Part shown: positions 59,841 through 64,000 of the stretch, piece after piece
How the letters are laid out: each line of letters begins with the position of its first letter
How positions within the stretch are numbered: the stretch's first letter is position 1
Assembly: GCA_933207985.1 (NCBI GenBank)
Contig: OW240916.1
Span: forward strand, 319,131,614 to 319,195,613
Reading direction: 5' to 3'
DNA: 64,000 nt
Source: Pelobates cultripes
Taxonomy: Eukaryota > Chordata > Amphibia > Anura > Pelobatidae
The notes under the pieces: generated by a model
The model's database searches: none
The model's input: only the letters and a program-made list of their open reading frames with translations
Told to the model about the DNA's origin: nothing
Translations under genes and position numbers: made by a program

Positions 59841-60317
59841 AATAAAGGACAACCAGCTATATTGGACTCCCTTTGATCAACTATATAGGAAAAAAAAACA
59901 TGTAAATAGATACATTGTATGAGCCTGACCCAACGACCCAAGAAATGCTTACTGTATAAAGAAAGGAATAAAGGAAAAATCCTACCACGATACCGGCGAA
60001 CCACCTGAACACAATACAATCTGTTATACAGTATAGGGGTCCCACGGGGACCAGACTTTGTTATAAGCGGACATGGAGTTGTGAACAATGGCAGGAAGCT
60101 TATCCAGCCTGATGCAGATTTATTTACATTTAGTCCCTGGCCGCCACTCCTCTCCTCGCTGAGATCATAATGGGAGGCTAGTGGCCATCACGGCATTGCA
60201 CCAATCAGCATCTCCTGACTCATGGGGATCAATTGGCGCCTTCATGAAGAGTGTGAAGAGAATGTGAGTCTTACAAAGTTTGCAGTGAGTGAGTAACTGT
60301 CAATAAAGGTGTCAAAG

Positions 60318-60352
60318 TAAACACTGCACTTTCTCAGAAAAGGCAGTGTTTA
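60318..60352. repeat. 10 bp stem hairpin
   Basis: TAAACACTGC at 60318-60327 and GCAGTGTTTA at 60343-60352, a perfect inverted repeat with a 15 nt loop. Probably the end of a small DNA element. Confidence 0.5.
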
Positions 60353-60416
60353 CATTACTGACACTGCAGGATCAGGATCTGTGCACCAATATAAATACTA
60401 ATAATATTAATAATGA

Positions 60417-60558
60417 TAGTGCATGTCATTTAGCTGCCAGGCTGTCTGATGGGATTAGGAAATGTACCCAACAAGCCATTGTAAGTTATTTCGCCAGCAC
60501 ATTGGGAGGTGGGACTGAGTCAGTGTAAAATCCGGTCTATTGTAAGCTTAAAATAAGA
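60417..60558 (+). repeat. Dispersed 140 bp repeat, copy 1
   Basis: Matches 63467-63608 in the same orientation over about 140 bp, with words GCCAGGCTGTCTGATGGGAT, ACCCAACAAGCCATTGTAAG and GCCAGCACATTGGGAGGTGG. Differences are few, so both are copies of one element. No coding sense; unnamed. Confidence 0.75.
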
Positions 60559-62954
60559 TTGTTAGGGAGAAGCATGGTGTTGCAAGAGCTATTATTACAA
60601 ATTCCTGTTAATGACAAAAATAATCAAACACTCATACTGGGCAGGTGTCTCCTAGACATAAACAAATATGTTGATAGTCAAAAACTAGCTGGGAACTACA
60701 ATATACAATTAATTCAGAATACAGCCAGTCAGCCAGTAACCACCAGCAGAACCATAAGATACCTTGACGCAATGTATCTCCATGGAACGTCCATGACATG
60801 AAACGTTCCATCAGCTAGTCCGTTACAACATGGAAATGAGGATATAGTAACACACTCAGAATGACAAAGTCAGTAAGGAGCTGTGTGAATTTCATACTAA
60901 AAAATCAGATTTAAAAATCCAGTCTTTAAACTATACTTAATGAAAGTCCTACACAATCAAAACTTTATAATAAAATAGAAATTGTGGGAAATTATAATCT
61001 GCAGGTTTGTAAAACACTCTGCAATTCTCGTTTCTTATCAGATGCTCTTGTCATGGAGTCTAGCTATTAACTGTAAGCCACCCAGGGCTATCATTTATGT
61101 CAGAGGTGAAGGGAGATTTCAAGAGGGCCACTAATGGGTCAGAACACAATTTTCATTTATACTAAATAGACTAAACCCGCAAAATGCATCAGGGTGAATG
61201 AAACTTCCCTTAAATCTATCTTTGAACAAGGGAATGATCCCTATGTGAGTTTATCCATCCCTGTACAAAAAGTCCTTTAGAACCAGATAGAGGGGCAGAT
61301 CACAAACATTATTATCCCACTAATAAAACACAAACTGTTGTCACTTTCTGTTTTATGAACTGGTCATAAATTTATTTGGCCATGCAAACTTCTTATATGT
61401 AGTATTCGCATGATCAATGCATCTCGTTTCAAATTGTCTCTTCACCAGAAATGCAACTTCTATATTAAACTAAAATACCAGTAGATAAAATGATTTATTA
61501 AAAAATAAAGTTCTTGTCACTCAAAAACACATTTACTTGAACATTACAAGTGTCATGCCATCATTAATAATGGCTCAAAATACAAAGACAATCACTCTTC
61601 CCACGGATAACCAGCCTTACCCAGAATTGGATGGGATTACTACACTCCGTTAGGCAGAAATATTAGTAGACGAGAATGTGCAATGGTATCGGAACAGTAA
61701 AAATATTCAGTGGATTTGAATGAAAATTTGTAATACTTCTGGGAATATTGAAAATAATATTTTCTGCCAATGTTCCATATTTCTTGGAAACATTACATGC
61801 TTACACAATAAGGAAAAATAAAGAAAAACAAGGACATAAGGGGAAAAAAGGTAGAGGGCTATTGCCTTACCATTTAATAACAAGATCGACATTTAGAATG
61901 GCAGTTCTCTAGCCAGTCCTGGATTTAGGCATATTTAAATCTGTTTCTAAGGAACAGACACTGGCAGAATCTGGACCATTGGCAAGCCTTTATACTGGGT
62001 TGGGAGACCATGAGGTCCCTTCATGGGAAAGCTGGGCAGACAACTTTCTCATATATTTTCCATTCTACACAGTGATGAACTCCATCTATCAGGCTTTGGT
62101 TGCCACATAATAATCACTATGAACCAATCCGTCCTTTCAACATCTTTTGTATCCATTGCTCCAATCACGTACCAGAATAGTCCAACAGATGAGTGCCTGA
62201 GATCTATGCTGTAAATGATCTATGATATCCTATGGTATCACACTCTGCCTCAGACCCGATGAACAAGCAGAAATGAAAACCTCAGATATTTTTTCATACA
62301 ACCAGTGGGTTTATTTCTCACTGTATTGTGTAAGTTACTAAATAACAACAACTGGAATGAGCATGTGTAGACTGGATACTCTGATTTGAGAAATACTTTT
62401 AACGAATCCTAAAATAGAATTATGAGGCAGAAGACACACAATAGATATGCATATTGTATCTGATAAATAGAAAGAGGATTATTTTTAGTTCTGTCTTTGT
62501 CATTGAGATAACATTGCCACAGATCATTAAAATGAATACATAGCCAATGTTTAAGCAAATCTATTTATAGCGAGTTGGTTATGGATGAATGTTCAGCAAT
62601 ATTGATCTGCCTTGTTTGTCTAATAGGAAAATAATAAACAATTACTGAAGAAGCTGGAATAAGTAATCAGGTTTTATATATCTAATATAGCAAGCCTCCC
62701 TAAACATAAAGGTGATGATCGTCATAAAATCAATGCTGTACGTTCCACAGCTTGTATATATCATGCCAAGCATCCGCTTCTTCCAACACAGGAAAAAGTA
62801 CTATTGTGTCAATACACCAAAAATGACACTATTTAGAACGCTTGTTACAAAATGATCTATTAAGAAGCCCTGTAAACATAATGTTTAATTGCATTAAATC
62901 AATGAAAGAATTACATCCTTTGGAATTTTTTTAAAATTCCAACATAATTTAAGG

Positions 62955-63424
62955 TTACTTAAAAGGACACTATAGGCACTCAGACCACTTCATCTCATTG
63001 AAGAGGTCTGGGTGCAGTGTCCCTGTCCCCCTTGATCCTCCAATGTAAAACCTTTTTACATTGCAGAACTAAGGCAGCATCTAGTAGCCGTCTATGAGAC
63101 AGCCACTCGAGGTCCTTCCAGGAGTTTACCGGACTCCAGGTTGCCTGACGCTGGATGTCCTCAGCTCTGCATGAGGACATCCAGCATCAGAGAAATCCCC
63201 ATGGGAAAGCATTACAGCAATTCTTTCCTATGGTTAGAGCATAATGCATTTGCCGAGCATGAGCATAAGGTCCTTCATCGGAGGAGGTAGAGCGCCGACC
63301 CAGCGCCAAGGGAGATCGAGTAAATAAATAAAGGGTCCCTCTTTATATGCCAGTAAAGGGGGACTAGAGGGCACATTAGTGAAAGAATACAACTTTATAT
63401 TCCTTACACGATAGAATCCCTTTA
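62955..63424. mobile_element. TTAAAGGGACAC-type repeat, about 470 bp
   Basis: Begins TTAAAAGGACACTATAGGCA and ends with TAGAATCCCTTTAA, so the ends are imperfect inverted repeats. The left 50 bp folds on itself (CAGACCACTTC / GAAGAGGTCTG) and matches the fragment at 7724-7777. A large nonautonomous DNA element is likely. The open frame at 62995-63180 has no known domain. Confidence 0.55.
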
Positions 63425-63466
63425 ATACACAAACAGGGATATGAGAATTTCAATAATTTCATAATA

Positions 63467-63608
63467 GTGAATGTCATTTAGCGGCCAGGCTGTCTGATGG
63501 GATTAGGAAATGTACCCAACAAGCCATTGTAAGATATTTTGCCAGCACATTGGGAGGTGGGACCGAGTCAGCAGTGTCAAATCCTGTCTATTGTATGCTT
63601 AAAAAAGA
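63467..63608 (+). repeat. Dispersed 140 bp repeat, copy 2
   Basis: Partner of 60417-60558. It lies directly after the repeat at 62955-63424. Confidence 0.75.
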
Positions 63609-64000
63609 GGGTCTGAACTGGTCCACCTTCAGGGCCGGAGCCACGAGGGCCATATCTCACAATACTCATTAGGCAATATTCTGCTCTAGTGAAGCAAATC
63701 ATGGTTCACCAATCCCAGAGTTATTTATTTTCCCTTTACTGTCACTTTAAATGGCGTTGTATCTGCAGGGTGGAGATGTGGAACTCTGTCCCTAGAGATG
63801 ACAGTTTTTTTCTCGGGTACAAAAGGTAGCCATTCAAGCTCTCATGAAATCTCAGGCATGCACTACAGGCATACCCCGCTTTAGATACACTCGCGAGTAC
63901 TTAACAGTGCCTCGCGAGTACAGACATTCCCGCGCCTCTTCTGTTTGCGAGTGAACAGGAAATGGAAGGTTCTATTCTTACCCGGAGCAGCTCAGTTCAG

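Larger units (their letters stand above)
54038..64000 (-). other. ap3b1 intron, at least 10 kb, upstream end outside
   Basis: From the acceptor at 54038 to the window end. It contains two Tc1-like relics, a piggyBac MITE, a 36 bp minisatellite, a LINE 3' end, a hAT MITE, a solo LTR, a 140 bp dispersed repeat present twice, and the repeat at 62955-63424. I searched the minus strand for the preceding ap3b1 exon and saw nothing convincing. Confidence 0.75.

Noticed and set aside
54038..64000. Search for the next upstream ap3b1 exon
   Set aside because: No minus-strand segment with fitting splice sites, phase and recognisable residues was found; introns of this gene are long in other vertebrates.
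1..64000. tRNA, rRNA or other structural RNA genes
   Set aside because: No cloverleaf with A and B boxes or other RNA gene was recognised by eye; a covariance-model search would be needed to exclude them.
1..64000. An undescribed multi-gene system
   Set aside because: All long frames are explained by ap3b1, transposons or tandem repeats; nothing suggests a cluster of new genes.

Overview
This window is vertebrate nuclear DNA, most probably from a frog or toad. It is intron-rich, long on repeats, and carries Tc1-like, piggyBac-like, hAT-like and chromovirus elements of the kinds common in anurans. I cannot name the species. The only host gene I can support is the 3' end of ap3b1, which encodes the beta-3A subunit of the AP-3 adaptor complex. 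It lies on the minus strand as three exons: 53940-54037, 41651-41789 and 32195-32348. Their splice sites and phases join into one continuous C-terminal reading frame. Everything right of 32348 is exon or intron of this gene up to the window end, and the upstream exons lie beyond it. Everything left of about 31900 is intergenic sequence downstream of the gene.

Layout. 1-3457: repeat mosaic with minisatellites. 3462-7345: a piggyBac-type transposon bounded by TTAA, with a broken minus-strand transposase. 7350-12786: intergenic sequence. 12787-12886: a gap of 100 N. 12887-25273: a second, near-identical copy of 5929-12786, which differs mainly by a 5.5 kb Ty3/Gypsy chromovirus (13635-19171) inserted at the start of the piggyBac transposase gene. 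25274-26980: unique sequence. 26981-29290: two adjacent minisatellites with 27 and 58 bp units. 29291-31904: unique sequence plus one small MITE. 32195-64000: ap3b1 and its introns. The introns carry a 60 bp minisatellite of 16 units, each with a YY1-like core; a DNA element with internal hairpin repeats; a 917 bp solo LTR; a 1.3 kb palindrome; two hAT MITEs; two Tc1-like relics, one split by a solo LTR and one carrying a piggyBac MITE; and LINE 3' ends.

Main conclusion. The two copies meet at a fixed-size gap. Copy A stops exactly where copy B continues, and copy B starts inside copy A. This is the pattern of two unmerged haplotype contigs (a false duplication), with the Gypsy insertion present on one haplotype only. 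A real tandem duplication is the alternative. I see no wholly new system. The most notable local structures are the periodic YY1-like array, the large transcribed palindrome, the chromovirus gag-pol junction with a GGGAAAC slippery site, and the different frameshifts carried by the two piggyBac copies.
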